This document shows positions 8,225-17,216 of a stretch of DNA of 64,000 nucleotides, in pieces. Each line of letters starts with the position of its first letter. Within the stretch, counting starts at the first letter, position 1. The translations under genes were made by a program, and so were the position numbers. Location: positions 124,001 through 188,000 of the forward strand of contig NZ_JAFEVL010000061.1 in assembly GCF_016901135.1 (NCBI RefSeq). Reading direction: 5' to 3'. Source of the stretch: Martinezella lusitana (GTDB taxonomy: Bacteria; Pseudomonadota; Alphaproteobacteria; Rhizobiales; Rhizobiaceae). The notes beneath the pieces were generated by a model. It worked only from the letters and a program-made list of their open reading frames with translations, was not told the origin of the DNA and did not search any database.

Positions 8225-9832
8225 ATGTCGTCCGCCAGCACTACTGCCGGGTCGCCCCCACGCGCCGCCGGCCCCGCCGCGCCACCGGCGGTGGATCACA
8301 TCGAGCCGAGAAAGCTCATCGCCTTCCTGGCGATGGTGCTCGGCATGTTCATGTCGATCCTCGACATTCAGATCGTGTCTGCCTCGCTCAGCGAAATCCA
8401 GGCCGGCCTCAGCGCCGGCTCGGATGAGATCGGCTGGGTGCAGACCGCCTATCTGATCGCTGAAGTCATCATGATTCCGCTGTCGGGAACGCTGGCGCGC
8501 ATCATCTCGACGCGCTACCTCTTCGCGATCTCGGCCGCCGGTTTCACCGCAGCGAGCGCGCTCGCCGCGACCGCCACCAACATCGACCAAATGATCGTCT
8601 ACCGCGTGCTGCAGGGCTTTATCGGCGGCGGCATGATCCCTTCGGTCTTTGCGGCCGCGTTCACCATCTTCCCGCCGTCGAAGCGCAATGTCGTCTCGCC
8701 GATCATCGGCCTGATCGCAACGCTGGCGCCGACCATCGGCCCGACGGTCGGCGGCTATCTCTCCAATGCCTTTTCCTGGCACTGGCTGTTCCTCGTCAAT
8801 ATTCCACCTGGTATCGTCGTTGCGATCGTCACCTGGAACTACATCGATTTCGACAAGCCCGAACTATCGCTGTTCAAGAAATTCGACTGGTGGGGCCTGC
8901 TTTCGATGGGCGTTTTCCTGGGCGCACTGGAATATGTGCTCGAGGAAGGCAACACCAACGACTGGTTCAACGATAATTACATCGTTGCCGGCGCCATCGC
9001 CTCGGCTATCGGTGCGGTGATTTTCTTCTACCGCGCCTTTACGGTGGATTTCCCCGTGGTCGATCTGAAGGCGTTCACCAACAAGAACTTCTCCTTCGGT
9101 TCGGTGTTCTCCTTCGTGATGGGCATCGGCCTCTATGGCCTGACCTATATCTACCCGCTCTATCTTGCCCGCATTCGTGGCTACGATTCGCTGCAGATCG
9201 GCGAGACGATGTTCGTCTCGGGCCTGACCATGTTCTTCACCGCGCCGCTTGCCGGCTTCCTGTCGAGCAAGTTGGACCTGCGCATCCTGATGATCATCGG
9301 CTTCACCAGCTTCTCGGCCGGCACCTACATCATGATGCATCTGACTGTGGATTGGGATTTCTGGGAACTGATGATCCCGCAGATCCTGCGCGGCTTCGGC
9401 CTGATGCTGTGCATGGTGCCGATCAACAATATCGCGCTTGGAACCATGCCGCCCGCCCGCATGCGCGGGGCTTCCGGCCTGTTCAACCTGACGCGTAACC
9501 TCGGTGGCGCCGTCGGCCTTGCGATCATCAATACGCTGCTGACGAACAGGCAGGATCAGCATTACTTCAACCTGCGCGACAATATCCATTGGGGTAACCA
9601 GGCTGCCGTCGCTCAGCTGAACAACATGGCCGCCAACTTCAGCGCCTCCGGCCTGGACGGGAAACCGGCCGCGCTGAGACAGATGGTCAACATGGCGACG
9701 CAACAGGCTATCGTCATGTCCTTCAGCGATATCTTCCTGATGCTCACCATCCTGTTCCTGGCGATGATCCTCGGCGTCCTCATGCTGAGCAAGCCGAACG
9801 CACCAGGCGGCGGAGGTGGCGGAGGCCATTGA
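8225..9832 (+). CDS. emrB: DHA2 (EmrB/QacA) family MFS drug exporter
   Basis: A 14-helix proton-coupled exporter of 535 residues. The first helices contain the DHA2-typical segment FMSILDIQIVSASL, and a motif-A-like loop and antiporter motif (PTIGPTVGGYL) follow. It forms a tripartite pump with the EmrA-like protein encoded 25 bases upstream. The C-terminus is an unusual glycine-rich tail ending in His. A strong terminator follows at 9847-9874, which closes the operon. Confidence 0.94.
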   Translation: MSSASTTAGSPPRAAGPAAPPAVDHIEPRKLIAFLAMVLGMFMSILDIQIVSASLSEIQAGLSAGSDEIGWVQTAYLIAEVIMIPLSGTLARIISTRYLFAISAAGFTAASALAATATNIDQMIVYRVLQGFIGGGMIPSVFAAAFTIFPPSKRNVVSPIIGLIATLAPTIGPTVGGYLSNAFSWHWLFLVNIPPGIVVAIVTWNYIDFDKPELSLFKKFDWWGLLSMGVFLGALEYVLEEGNTNDWFNDNYIVAGAIASAIGAVIFFYRAFTVDFPVVDLKAFTNKNFSFGSVFSFVMGIGLYGLTYIYPLYLARIRGYDSLQIGETMFVSGLTMFFTAPLAGFLSSKLDLRILMIIGFTSFSAGTYIMMHLTVDWDFWELMIPQILRGFGLMLCMVPINNIALGTMPPARMRGASGLFNLTRNLGGAVGLAIINTLLTNRQDQHYFNLRDNIHWGNQAAVAQLNNMAANFSASGLDGKPAALRQMVNMATQQAIVMSFSDIFLMLTILFLAMILGVLMLSKPNAPGGGGGGGH

Positions 9833-9846
9833 CCTCGCCGTTATGT

Positions 9847-9874
9847 AAGGCCCCTCGGAGCGAGGGGCCTTTTT
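9847..9874 (+). terminator. Rho-independent terminator of the efflux operon
   Basis: AAGGCCCCTCG and CGAGGGGCCTT form an 11-bp perfect stem with a GAG loop, followed by further T residues. It lies 15 bases after the emrB stop. Confidence 0.9.
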
Positions 9875-9916
9875 CGTTTCAGCGGGGCGGGCGACAGGAA
9901 AATCGGGCCGTCGAAA

Positions 9917-9942
9917 ATTTCTGATTTACGTACATCAGAAAT
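9917..9942. promoter_or_regulatory. 26-bp palindromic operator upstream of the xylose-locus LacI gene
   Basis: ATTTCTGAT (9917-9925) and ATCAGAAAT (9934-9942) are perfect inverted arms around TTACGTAC, whose core TACGTA is itself palindromic. It lies 30 bases upstream of the regulator start and is the likely autoregulatory and operon operator. Confidence 0.75.
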
Positions 9943-9971
9943 CGCAGTAAGGATTTCAGCAGGAGGAGCCG

Positions 9972-10997
9972 ATGAGACCGACTGTGCATGATATCGCCGC
10001 TGCTGCGGGCGTTAGCCTCGCCACCGTGGACCGCGTGCTGAACCAGCGGCCGGGCGTGCGGCTGGTGACGCGGGAAAAGGTGGAGGCAGCCATCCGCCAG
10101 ATCGGCTATGTCCGCGATGTCGCCGCCGCCAATCTGGCCAAGGGGCGCATCTATCCCATCGTTTTCATCCTGCCGACGGGCGACAATTCCTTCATGCACG
10201 GGCTGCGTTCCGAAGTGCGTCACGCGACGTTGCGCTCGAGCTTCGAGCGCACGGAAATCCGCATCGTAGAGGTGCCGGCTTTCGACGTATCGGCGCTGGT
10301 TGCGGCACTCGATGCCCTTCAGGGGCGGGATCTCGCCGGTGTCGCCCTGGTGGCGACTGATGCGCCCGAGGTGTGGGCCGCGGTCGATCGGCTCGTATAC
10401 GAGCGCATCCCCGTCGTCACCCTCGTCTCCGATCTCACCGATTCCGCCCGGCATCATTATGCCGGCATCGACAATATCGCAGCGGGGCGGACCGCTGCCC
10501 GGCTGCTCGGCCGTTTTCTCGGCGGCCACGACGGCGACATCACCGTCCTCGCAGGCTCGATGCTCGTGCGCGACCATCGCGAACGCCTGGAAGGGTTCTC
10601 GGCCGTCATGGCTGCGGAGTTTCCGAGGCTGCGGCTGCTGCCCGTGCTCGAGGGGCGAGACGATCCGGAGCTTGCCAGGTCGCTCGTGTCCAAGGCGCTT
10701 TCCGCAAGCAAGGACATCATCGGCGTCTACAGCCTCGGTGCCGGCAATCGAGGGCTGATCGCAGCGCTGAAGGCCGTCCGGCCCAAACGCGAGCTGACCG
10801 TGGTTGTGCACGAGCTGACGCAGCATACGCGCGCAGCACTGATGGACGGCACGATCGACGCCGTTCTCAATCAGGATGCCGGCCATGAAGTGCGCAGCGC
10901 CATCCGCGTCATGAAGGCGAAGGCCGATGGTCAAAGCGTCATCGCCGACCAGGAGCGCATACGTCTCGACATTTTCTTGAAGGATAATCTGCCCTGA
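9972..10997 (+). CDS. LacI family regulator of the xylose locus
   Basis: A 341-residue LacI-type regulator. The helix-turn-helix spans about residues 3-25 (TVHDIAAAAGVSLATVDRVL), followed by a hinge and a periplasmic-binding-protein-like sensor domain of the Peripla_BP_4 type. An AGGAGG ribosome-binding site lies just before the ATG. It starts the gene order regulator-xylB-xylA, with only 37 bases to xylB, so it probably senses xylose or a metabolite and controls its own operon. The palindrome at 9917-9942 is its probable binding site. E. coli uses an AraC-type XylR instead. Confidence 0.9.
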   Translation: MRPTVHDIAAAAGVSLATVDRVLNQRPGVRLVTREKVEAAIRQIGYVRDVAAANLAKGRIYPIVFILPTGDNSFMHGLRSEVRHATLRSSFERTEIRIVEVPAFDVSALVAALDALQGRDLAGVALVATDAPEVWAAVDRLVYERIPVVTLVSDLTDSARHHYAGIDNIAAGRTAARLLGRFLGGHDGDITVLAGSMLVRDHRERLEGFSAVMAAEFPRLRLLPVLEGRDDPELARSLVSKALSASKDIIGVYSLGAGNRGLIAALKAVRPKRELTVVVHELTQHTRAALMDGTIDAVLNQDAGHEVRSAIRVMKAKADGQSVIADQERIRLDIFLKDNLP

Positions 10998-11034
10998 TCA
11001 TTCGAAAGCGGCAGAACATAGGGAGTACCATCTG

Positions 11035-12492
11035 ATGTATTTGGGTCTCGATCTCGGAACGTCCGGCGTCAAAGCGATGCTGATCGACGGCAATCAGAAG
11101 ATCATCGGTTCCGCCCATGGCGACCTCGATGTGTCGCGCCCGCATCCCGGCTGGTCGGAGCAGGAGCCGGCGCACTGGGTCCGCGCGACCGAAGAGGCCG
11201 TTGCCGGCTTGAAGGCGGCGCATCCGAAGGAGCTGGCCGCCGTGCGCGGCATCGGTCTTTCCGGCCAGATGCATGGCGCGACATTGCTCGATGCCGATGA
11301 CAAGGTGTTGCGCCCCTGCATTCTCTGGAACGATACGCGCAGCTATCATGAGGCCGCGGCACTGGACGCCGACCCACGTTTCCGGGCGCTGACTGGCAAC
11401 ATCGTCTTCCCGGGCTTCACCGCACCGAAGCTGGCATGGGTCGCCAAGCACGAGCCTGACGTCTTTGCTAAAGTGCGCTGGGTGCTTTTGCCGAAGGACT
11501 ATCTGCGCCTGTGGCTGACGGGCGAGCATATGTCGGAAATGTCCGATTCCGCCGGCACCTCCTGGCTCGACACCGGCAAGCGCAAATGGTCGTCCGAACT
11601 GCTGGCCGCAACCAACCTCGATGAAAAGCAGATGCCGACGCTGGTCGAGGGCACCGAAGTCGCCGGCAAGCTGCGTGGCGAACTGGCATCGAAATGGGGC
11701 ATTAGTGGCGATGTCGTCGTCGCCGGCGGGGCAGGGGACAATGCGGCCTCCGCCTGCGGCATGGGCACGGTGAGCCATGGCGCCGCCTTCGTTTCGCTCG
11801 GCACGTCGGGCGTGCTCTTTGCCGCCAACGGCTCCTACCTGCCGAAGCCGGAAAGCGCCGTTCATGCCTTCTGCCATGCGCTTCCGAACACCTGGCACCA
11901 GATGGGCGTCATTCTGTCGGCGACCGATGCGCTGAACTGGCATTCGAGCGTCACCGGCAAATCCGCCGCAGACCTCACCGGCGAACTGGGCGAGACGCTG
12001 AAAGCGCCTTCCAGCGTCACTTTCCTGCCCTATCTCTCCGGTGAGCGCACGCCGCACAATGATGCGACGATCCGCGGCGCTTTCATCGGTCTCGGCCATG
12101 AAAGCGGCCGGGTGGTGCTGACCCAGGCCGTGCTCGAAGGCGTTGCCTTCGCCATCCGCGACAATCTCGAGGCGTTGCGTTCGGCAGGCACCGACATCGC
12201 GCGCGTCACCGCCATCGGCGGCGGCTCGCGGTCGCGCTACTGGCTGGCTTCGATCGCCACCGCGCTTGGCGTGCCCGTCGACCTGCCGGCCGACGGAGAT
12301 TTCGGAGCGGCCTTCGGCGCTGCGCGTCTCGGCCTGATCGCGGCGACCGACGCCGATCCGATCGCGGTCTGCACGCCGCCGCAGACGGCCGGCACGATCG
12401 ATCCGGTTGCCTCGCTGAGCGATGCCTATGCGGATGCCTACAAGCGCTACCGGGCGCTCTATCCGGCGATCAAGCCGTTGTCTGCACATTGA
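11035..12492 (+). CDS. xylB: Xylulokinase
   Basis: This FGGY-family sugar kinase phosphorylates D-xylulose to xylulose 5-phosphate. The 485-residue length is typical. The N-terminal phosphate-binding signature is LGLDLGTSGVKAM, GQMHGATLLD follows near residue 80, and the C-terminal ATPase domain has AIGGGSRSRYW. It lies between the LacI regulator and xylA, which supports the assignment over other FGGY kinases. A RIME-like element separates it from xylA. Confidence 0.96.
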   Translation: MYLGLDLGTSGVKAMLIDGNQKIIGSAHGDLDVSRPHPGWSEQEPAHWVRATEEAVAGLKAAHPKELAAVRGIGLSGQMHGATLLDADDKVLRPCILWNDTRSYHEAAALDADPRFRALTGNIVFPGFTAPKLAWVAKHEPDVFAKVRWVLLPKDYLRLWLTGEHMSEMSDSAGTSWLDTGKRKWSSELLAATNLDEKQMPTLVEGTEVAGKLRGELASKWGISGDVVVAGGAGDNAASACGMGTVSHGAAFVSLGTSGVLFAANGSYLPKPESAVHAFCHALPNTWHQMGVILSATDALNWHSSVTGKSAADLTGELGETLKAPSSVTFLPYLSGERTPHNDATIRGAFIGLGHESGRVVLTQAVLEGVAFAIRDNLEALRSAGTDIARVTAIGGGSRSRYWLASIATALGVPVDLPADGDFGAAFGAARLGLIAATDADPIAVCTPPQTAGTIDPVASLSDAYADAYKRYRALYPAIKPLSAH

Positions 12493-12508
12493 AATACCGT
12501 GGCGTAAA

Positions 12509-12662
12509 GCCCCTCATCCGCCCTATCGGGCACCTTCTCCCCGTTTTTGACGGGGAGAAGGGGATAGACGCACCATCACCGTCCCTCTCATCTCTGATTC
12601 TGGCGAGGGACCAGAGGTCGTCCCCTCTCCCCGCTTGCGGGGAGAGGGCTGGGGTGAGGGGC
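12509..12662. repeat. RIME-like palindromic intergenic element between xylB and xylA
   Basis: A 154-bp element bounded by inverted ends GCCCCTCA (12509-12516) and TGAGGGGC (12655-12662). It contains two hairpins: CTTCTCCCC/GGGGAGAAG around 12534-12560, and CCTCTCCCCGC/GCGGGGAGAGG around 12623-12647. This is the organisation of the Rhizobium-specific intergenic mosaic elements. Related modules appear at 20559-20726. Confidence 0.85.
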
Positions 12663-12718
12663 AAAGCTGCACGGCACGAATAACAATACAGAAATACCAA
12701 AACCCAAGGAGATGAGTT

Positions 12719-14029
12719 ATGAGCACCGGATTTTTCGGCGACATCAGCAAGGTAAAATACGAAGGCCCCGACAGCACCAATCCGCTGGCCTTCCGCCACT
12801 ACAACAAGGACGAAGTGGTGTTCGGCAAGCGCATGGAAGAGCATCTTCGCTTTGCCGTCGCCTATTGGCATACCTTCACCTGGCCGGGCGGCGATCCCTT
12901 CGGCGGCCAGACCTTCCTTCGCCCCTGGTTCAATGACACGATGGAAGCCGCCAAGCTGAAGGCCGATGTGGCCTTCGAATTCTTCACCCTGCTTGGCTCG
13001 CCCTATTATTGCTTCCACGATGCCGACGTGCGTCCGGAAGGCAAGAATTTCGCCGAAAACACCAAGAACCTCAACGAGATCGTCGATTACTTCGCTCAGA
13101 AGCAGGCCGATACCGGCGTCAAGCTGCTGTGGGGGACGGCGAACCTCTTCTCCAACCGTCGTTTCATGTCGGGTGCCGCGACCAATCCGGATCCGGATGT
13201 CTTCGCTTTCTCGGCTGCGACCGTGAAGACCTGCATGGACGCGACTCACAAGCTCGGCGGCGAGAACTACGTGCTCTGGGGCGGTCGCGAAGGCTATGAA
13301 ACCCTGCTCAATACCGACCTGTCGCGCGAGCTGGACCAGATGGGCCGCTTCCTCAATCTCGTGGTCGAGTACAAGCACAAGATCGGCTTCAAGGGCACGA
13401 TCCTGATCGAGCCGAAGCCGCAGGAGCCGACCAAGCATCAGTATGATTATGATGTCGCGACGGTCTACGGCTTCCTGAAGAAGAACGGCCTCGAAAATGA
13501 AGTGAAGGTCAATATCGAGCAGGGCCATGCGATTCTCGCCGGCCATTCCTTCGAGCATGAACTGGCACTTGCCAATGCTCTCGGCATCTTCGGCTCGATC
13601 GACATGAACCGCAACGACTACCAGTCCGGCTGGGATACCGACCAGTTCCCGAACAACGTTCCGGAAATGACGCTCGCCTATTACAAGGTCCTGGCTGGCG
13701 GCGGCTTCAAGAGCGGCGGCACCAACTTCGACTCGAAGCTGCGCCGTCAGTCGCTCGATCCGGCGGACCTGCTGATCGGCCATATCGGCGGTATGGATTG
13801 CTGCGCCCGTGGTCTGAAGGCAGCCGCCAAGATGATCGAGGACAAGGCCCTGTCGCAGCCGCTTGCCGATCGTTACGCCGGTTGGGATTCGGCTGAGGGT
13901 CAGAAGCTGCTTCGCGGCGAATATTCGCTCGACCAGATCGCGCAGTGGGTCGAGGCCAAGGATATCAATCCTCAGCCGAAGTCCGGCAAGCAGGAACTGC
14001 TTGAGAATATCGTCAACCGCTACGTTTGA
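12719..14029 (+). CDS. xylA: Xylose isomerase
   Basis: Converts D-xylose to D-xylulose using divalent metal ions. The 436-residue length fits the family. Recognisable signatures are FHDADVRPEG (first catalytic His-Asp pair), VLWGGREGYETL and the metal-binding segment IEPKPQEPTKHQYD. An AAGGAG ribosome-binding site precedes the ATG. A RIME-like element separates it from xylB, so part of its expression may come from a processed or separate transcript. Confidence 0.98.
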   Translation: MSTGFFGDISKVKYEGPDSTNPLAFRHYNKDEVVFGKRMEEHLRFAVAYWHTFTWPGGDPFGGQTFLRPWFNDTMEAAKLKADVAFEFFTLLGSPYYCFHDADVRPEGKNFAENTKNLNEIVDYFAQKQADTGVKLLWGTANLFSNRRFMSGAATNPDPDVFAFSAATVKTCMDATHKLGGENYVLWGGREGYETLLNTDLSRELDQMGRFLNLVVEYKHKIGFKGTILIEPKPQEPTKHQYDYDVATVYGFLKKNGLENEVKVNIEQGHAILAGHSFEHELALANALGIFGSIDMNRNDYQSGWDTDQFPNNVPEMTLAYYKVLAGGGFKSGGTNFDSKLRRQSLDPADLLIGHIGGMDCCARGLKAAAKMIEDKALSQPLADRYAGWDSAEGQKLLRGEYSLDQIAQWVEAKDINPQPKSGKQELLENIVNRYV

Positions 14030-14041
14030 TCGACGGCATCT

Positions 14042-14075
14042 GGGAGGCGGTGGTTCATCGCCTCCCGAATTATTT
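14042..14075 (+). terminator. Probable terminator after xylA
   Basis: GGGAGGCG (14042-14049) and CGCCTCCC (14059-14066) form an 8-bp stem with a 9-nt loop, followed by an A/T-rich stretch. It ends the xylose operon and abuts the convergent VOC gene. Confidence 0.5.
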
Positions 14076-14426
14076 CCGGAATGCGCGGCTGGAAATCGCT
14101 ATGGGATTTCCAGAGGGGTCCTTGGCATTGGCGAACACATAGCCGTCGGCCTGATGCAGAGGCCCGAATTCAAGGCCCTCGCCAGCGCATTTGGCGCGGA
14201 ATGCTTCGACATCTTCCACGTCGAAGCCCAGTTTCACCAGCACTTGGCCCATCTTCTGGCTCTTTGCGGCGGGATGGATCATCAGATTGGCGCCACCATC
14301 CTGCGCCAGCAGCTCGATAATCCGATCGCCTTCGAGCCGGAGTGGCCTGAACCCAAAATGCTTCTCGTAAAAGCCGATCGTAGCTTCCACATCGCGGACA
14401 TAAAGGGTGATCCTACCGAGCGGCAT
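14070..14426 (-). CDS. VOC superfamily (glyoxalase/bleomycin resistance-like) protein
   Basis: A 118-residue single-domain protein with two beta-alpha-beta-beta-beta modules: ITLYVRDVEATIGFYEKHFGF at the start and a C-terminal DPSGNPIAI motif, both typical of the vicinal oxygen chelate fold. Members bind a metal and act as lyases, dioxygenases or binding proteins, so the reaction cannot be assigned. It begins 12 bases after the stop of the LacI regulator on the same strand, which suggests cotranscription and a link to the sugar locus. Confidence 0.85.
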   Translation of the reverse strand: MPLGRITLYVRDVEATIGFYEKHFGFRPLRLEGDRIIELLAQDGGANLMIHPAAKSQKMGQVLVKLGFDVEDVEAFRAKCAGEGLEFGPLHQADGYVFANAKDPSGNPIAISSRAFRK

Positions 14427-14438
14427 CGCTACGCATCC

Positions 14439-15464
14439 CTATCGCCTGATACGCGACGGCGCCGACACCGAATTGCGCACCACCAGATCCGGCAGCAGCA
14501 GAATTTCAGTCTCCGTCGGCTGGCCGTCCGACAGGAGTTCGAGCAGCAGCGCCATGGCATGCTTGCCGATGGCGGTGCGCGGTTGCCGGATCGTCGTCAG
14601 CGATGGTGTCATAAAGACCGCCTGCGGCACGTCGTCGAAGCCGGTCACCGAGAAATCTCCGGGAATGTCATAGCCGCGCGCCTTGAGGCCGATCATCACG
14701 CCGATCGCGGTCTGATCGTTGACGCACATGAAGGCTGTCGGCAGCGTGTCGCGCATGAAAAGCTGCTCGACGGCCAGCCGTCCGCTCTCGATGGTGCCGT
14801 CACCTTCGAAGACGATGCGCAAATCGGCGCCGATATCAGCGGCATCCATCCCCGCCTCATAGCCCATGCGCCGCCGGCTGTAGGCAAGGCGGGTGCGAGA
14901 ATCGCCGATGAAGGCGATCTTCCGGTGGCCTTCGGCAATCAGCAGATCGACGGCTTTGCGTGCGCCGGCGATATCGTCGACGCCGACATAGGGGATGCCG
15001 CCATTGAAGACCGGCTCGAAGACGCCGACGCTCGGCGGCAGCCGCGCCGTCATCGTCTGATGTCCGAAGGGCAGGATGCCGGTGAACAGGATCAGCCCCG
15101 CCGCCTGGTTGGAATTCAGGAATTTCAGATATTCCAGCCCGCGTTGGGCATCGTTCTGCGTATGGCCGATCAGAATGCCGTAGCCGTGCGAACGCGCCTC
15201 GTTCTCCAGCCCGATGAGAATATTAGAGAAATTGGGGTCGCCGATGTCGGGCGCTACGACAAGAATCATGTTCGAGCGGCCGAGCCGAAGGCTGCGCGCC
15301 ATGGCATTGGTCGTATAACCGGTGACTGCGATCGCCTGGTTGACCTTCAGCCGCGTCGAATTGGCGACTTTCTCCGGCATATGGATTGCCCGGGAGACCG
15401 TTGCGATCGAAACATTGGCAATTCGGGCGACGTCTTCGATGGTTGCGGGCGTGGAATTCGACAC
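14439..15464 (-). CDS. LacI family regulator of the RbsABC-type sugar locus
   Basis: The regulator has 341 residues if translation starts at the GTG at 15464, where an AAGG sequence lies upstream and the helix-turn-helix (TIEDVARIANVSIATVSRAI) begins a few residues later. A longer frame reaches 15599, but its extra residues would be encoded across the operators, so the shorter start is preferred. The rest is a periplasmic-binding-protein-like sensor domain. It diverges from the ABC transporter at 15632, and two perfect LacI-type operators lie between them, so it very likely controls both directions. The effector is unknown. Confidence 0.9.
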   Translation of the reverse strand: MSNSTPATIEDVARIANVSIATVSRAIHMPEKVANSTRLKVNQAIAVTGYTTNAMARSLRLGRSNMILVVAPDIGDPNFSNILIGLENEARSHGYGILIGHTQNDAQRGLEYLKFLNSNQAAGLILFTGILPFGHQTMTARLPPSVGVFEPVFNGGIPYVGVDDIAGARKAVDLLIAEGHRKIAFIGDSRTRLAYSRRRMGYEAGMDAADIGADLRIVFEGDGTIESGRLAVEQLFMRDTLPTAFMCVNDQTAIGVMIGLKARGYDIPGDFSVTGFDDVPQAVFMTPSLTTIRQPRTAIGKHAMALLLELLSDGQPTETEILLLPDLVVRNSVSAPSRIRR

Positions 15465-15557
15465 TGCGCTCTGCCTTGGGTCTCGTCTCGGACCGGACAC
15501 TACACAGACTTCCGTGGAGGTCAAAGGCGACCGCGAAAAATTGTGCAATATCCAACG

Positions 15558-15594
15558 ATGTAAACCTTTACACGTTATATGTAAAGGTTTACAT
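15558..15594. promoter_or_regulatory. Twin LacI-type operators between regulator and transporter
   Basis: The boxes TGTAAACCTTTACA (15559-15572) and TGTAAAGGTTTACA (15580-15593) are each near-palindromic and together form a perfect 15-bp inverted repeat with a 7-nt spacer. The sequence matches the general LacI-family operator TGTAAACGTTTACA except at the centre. A third, imperfect box lies at 19463-19476. Confidence 0.88.
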
Positions 15595-15631
15595 AGCATG
15601 GAAAGTGGGTGGAGCCACAGGGGAGGAAGCC

Positions 15632-17155
15632 ATGAGTTCGGAGGCCGTCGACGGTACGGTAGTGCTGTCCGCGAGGCGAATCTGCAAGTCCTTCAGCGGC
15701 GTGCAGGTACTGTTCAGCGTCAATTTCGATCTTCGGGCCGGCGAAATCCATGCGCTCATGGGCGAAAACGGCGCCGGCAAGTCGACGCTCGTCAAGGTTC
15801 TTTCCGGCTTCGAGCAGCCGAGCTCCGGCGAGATCCTGCTCGACGGCCAGCCGGTGAAGCTGCCGCCGAATGGCGCCGCCGAGGCGCTCGGCATCGTTAT
15901 CATCCACCAGGAATTCAATCTCGCCGAACATCTGACCGTCACCGAGAGCCTGTTTCTCGGCCGCGAGGTCACGCGTTTCGGCGTGCTCGACCGCAAGCAT
16001 ATGCGCACTGAGACGCGGCGTGTCCTCGATCTCCTCGGTTCGCATGTCGACGAGAATGCCGTGATCGGCACGCTTTCGATCGCCGACAAGCAGATGGTGG
16101 AGATTGCCAAGGCGATCAGCCGCGATGCGCGGATCGTCTTTATGGACGAACCGACCGCCGTGCTGTCGCGGGAGGAAACAAATTTCCTGTTCAAGCAGGT
16201 GCGCAAGCTCCGCGACCAGGGGACGAGTTTCGTCTTCGTGTCCCACAAGCTCGACGAGGTCATGGAATTGACGGACCGGGTCACGATCTTGCGCGACGGC
16301 CAGTGGGTGAAGACATCGCCGACGTCGCTGCTGGATGGCGAATCCATTGCGCAATTGATGGTCGGGCGCGAACTCTCCAGCCTCTATCCGGCCAAGAACG
16401 AGCCCGATGTCGATGAAAAGGTTGTGCTCAGCGTCAACTCGGTTTCGACGGGCTACGTCCGCGATGCGAGCTTCGATCTGCGCAAGGGCGAGATACTCGG
16501 CTTTTCCGGTATGATCGGATCCGGGCGTACCGAATTGATGGAGGCGATCGTCGGTCTGCGCTCGCGTGCCGCCGGTGAAGTCATCGCCAATGGGCAACCC
16601 GTGCCGCCGCATGATGTCCATGCCGCGATCGACGCCGGCCTTGCCTATATGACCAAGGACCGCAAGTCGAAGGGCCTGCTTCTGAATTCGGGCATGACGG
16701 CGAACCTTACCCTGCAATCCCTCGATAGGCACGGCAAGTTCGGCTATCTCAGTGCCACGAGCGAAGCCAATGCGCTCACGCGTGCGCGCCGACGTTTCGA
16801 TATCCGCGTCCGCGACGGGAATATCGTCGCTGGCCGCATGTCCGGCGGCAATCAACAGAAGCTGCTGCTGGCGAAGGTCATGGAGACGGAGCCGCAGATC
16901 ATCATTATCGATGAGCCGACCCGCGGCATCGACGTCGGCACGAAGCAGCAGATCTATCATTTCATTTCAGCGCTGGCGCGTGATGGCCATTCGATCATCG
17001 TCGTCTCCTCGGAGATGCCTGAGGTCATCGGGCTGTGCACGCGGGTTGCGGTGATGCGTGAAGGCCGGATCGTCGGCGTGCTCGAGGGCGACGAAATCTC
17101 CGAGCAGGAAATCATGCGTTATGCGGCGGGCCTGAAGAAAAAGACGGCTGCCTGA
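15632..17155 (+). CDS. Sugar ABC transporter ATP-binding protein (RbsA/MglA type)
   Basis: The ATPase powers import of a monosaccharide-like substrate. The 507-residue protein has two fused ATP-binding cassettes, as is usual for the CUT2 class. The first has Walker A GENGAGKST near residues 45-53 and Walker B VFMDEPTA. The second has a degenerate Walker A (GMIGSGRTEL) but an intact SGGNQQK signature and IIDEPTRG. The ATG at 15632 is preceded by GGGAGG; upstream residues of the longer open frame overlap the operators and are rejected. It is the first gene of the transporter operon. Confidence 0.94.
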   Translation: MSSEAVDGTVVLSARRICKSFSGVQVLFSVNFDLRAGEIHALMGENGAGKSTLVKVLSGFEQPSSGEILLDGQPVKLPPNGAAEALGIVIIHQEFNLAEHLTVTESLFLGREVTRFGVLDRKHMRTETRRVLDLLGSHVDENAVIGTLSIADKQMVEIAKAISRDARIVFMDEPTAVLSREETNFLFKQVRKLRDQGTSFVFVSHKLDEVMELTDRVTILRDGQWVKTSPTSLLDGESIAQLMVGRELSSLYPAKNEPDVDEKVVLSVNSVSTGYVRDASFDLRKGEILGFSGMIGSGRTELMEAIVGLRSRAAGEVIANGQPVPPHDVHAAIDAGLAYMTKDRKSKGLLLNSGMTANLTLQSLDRHGKFGYLSATSEANALTRARRRFDIRVRDGNIVAGRMSGGNQQKLLLAKVMETEPQIIIIDEPTRGIDVGTKQQIYHFISALARDGHSIIVVSSEMPEVIGLCTRVAVMREGRIVGVLEGDEISEQEIMRYAAGLKKKTAA

Positions 17156-17216
17156 AGGGGCGGCGAAGGCATGGGTGAATTCCCAGCAATAATGGGACGG
17201 GAGGTTGGTTTTGGAT

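Noticed and set aside
12489..12683. Short open frame between xylB and xylA
   Set aside because: It lies within the palindromic RIME-like element and its residues simply follow the repeat.
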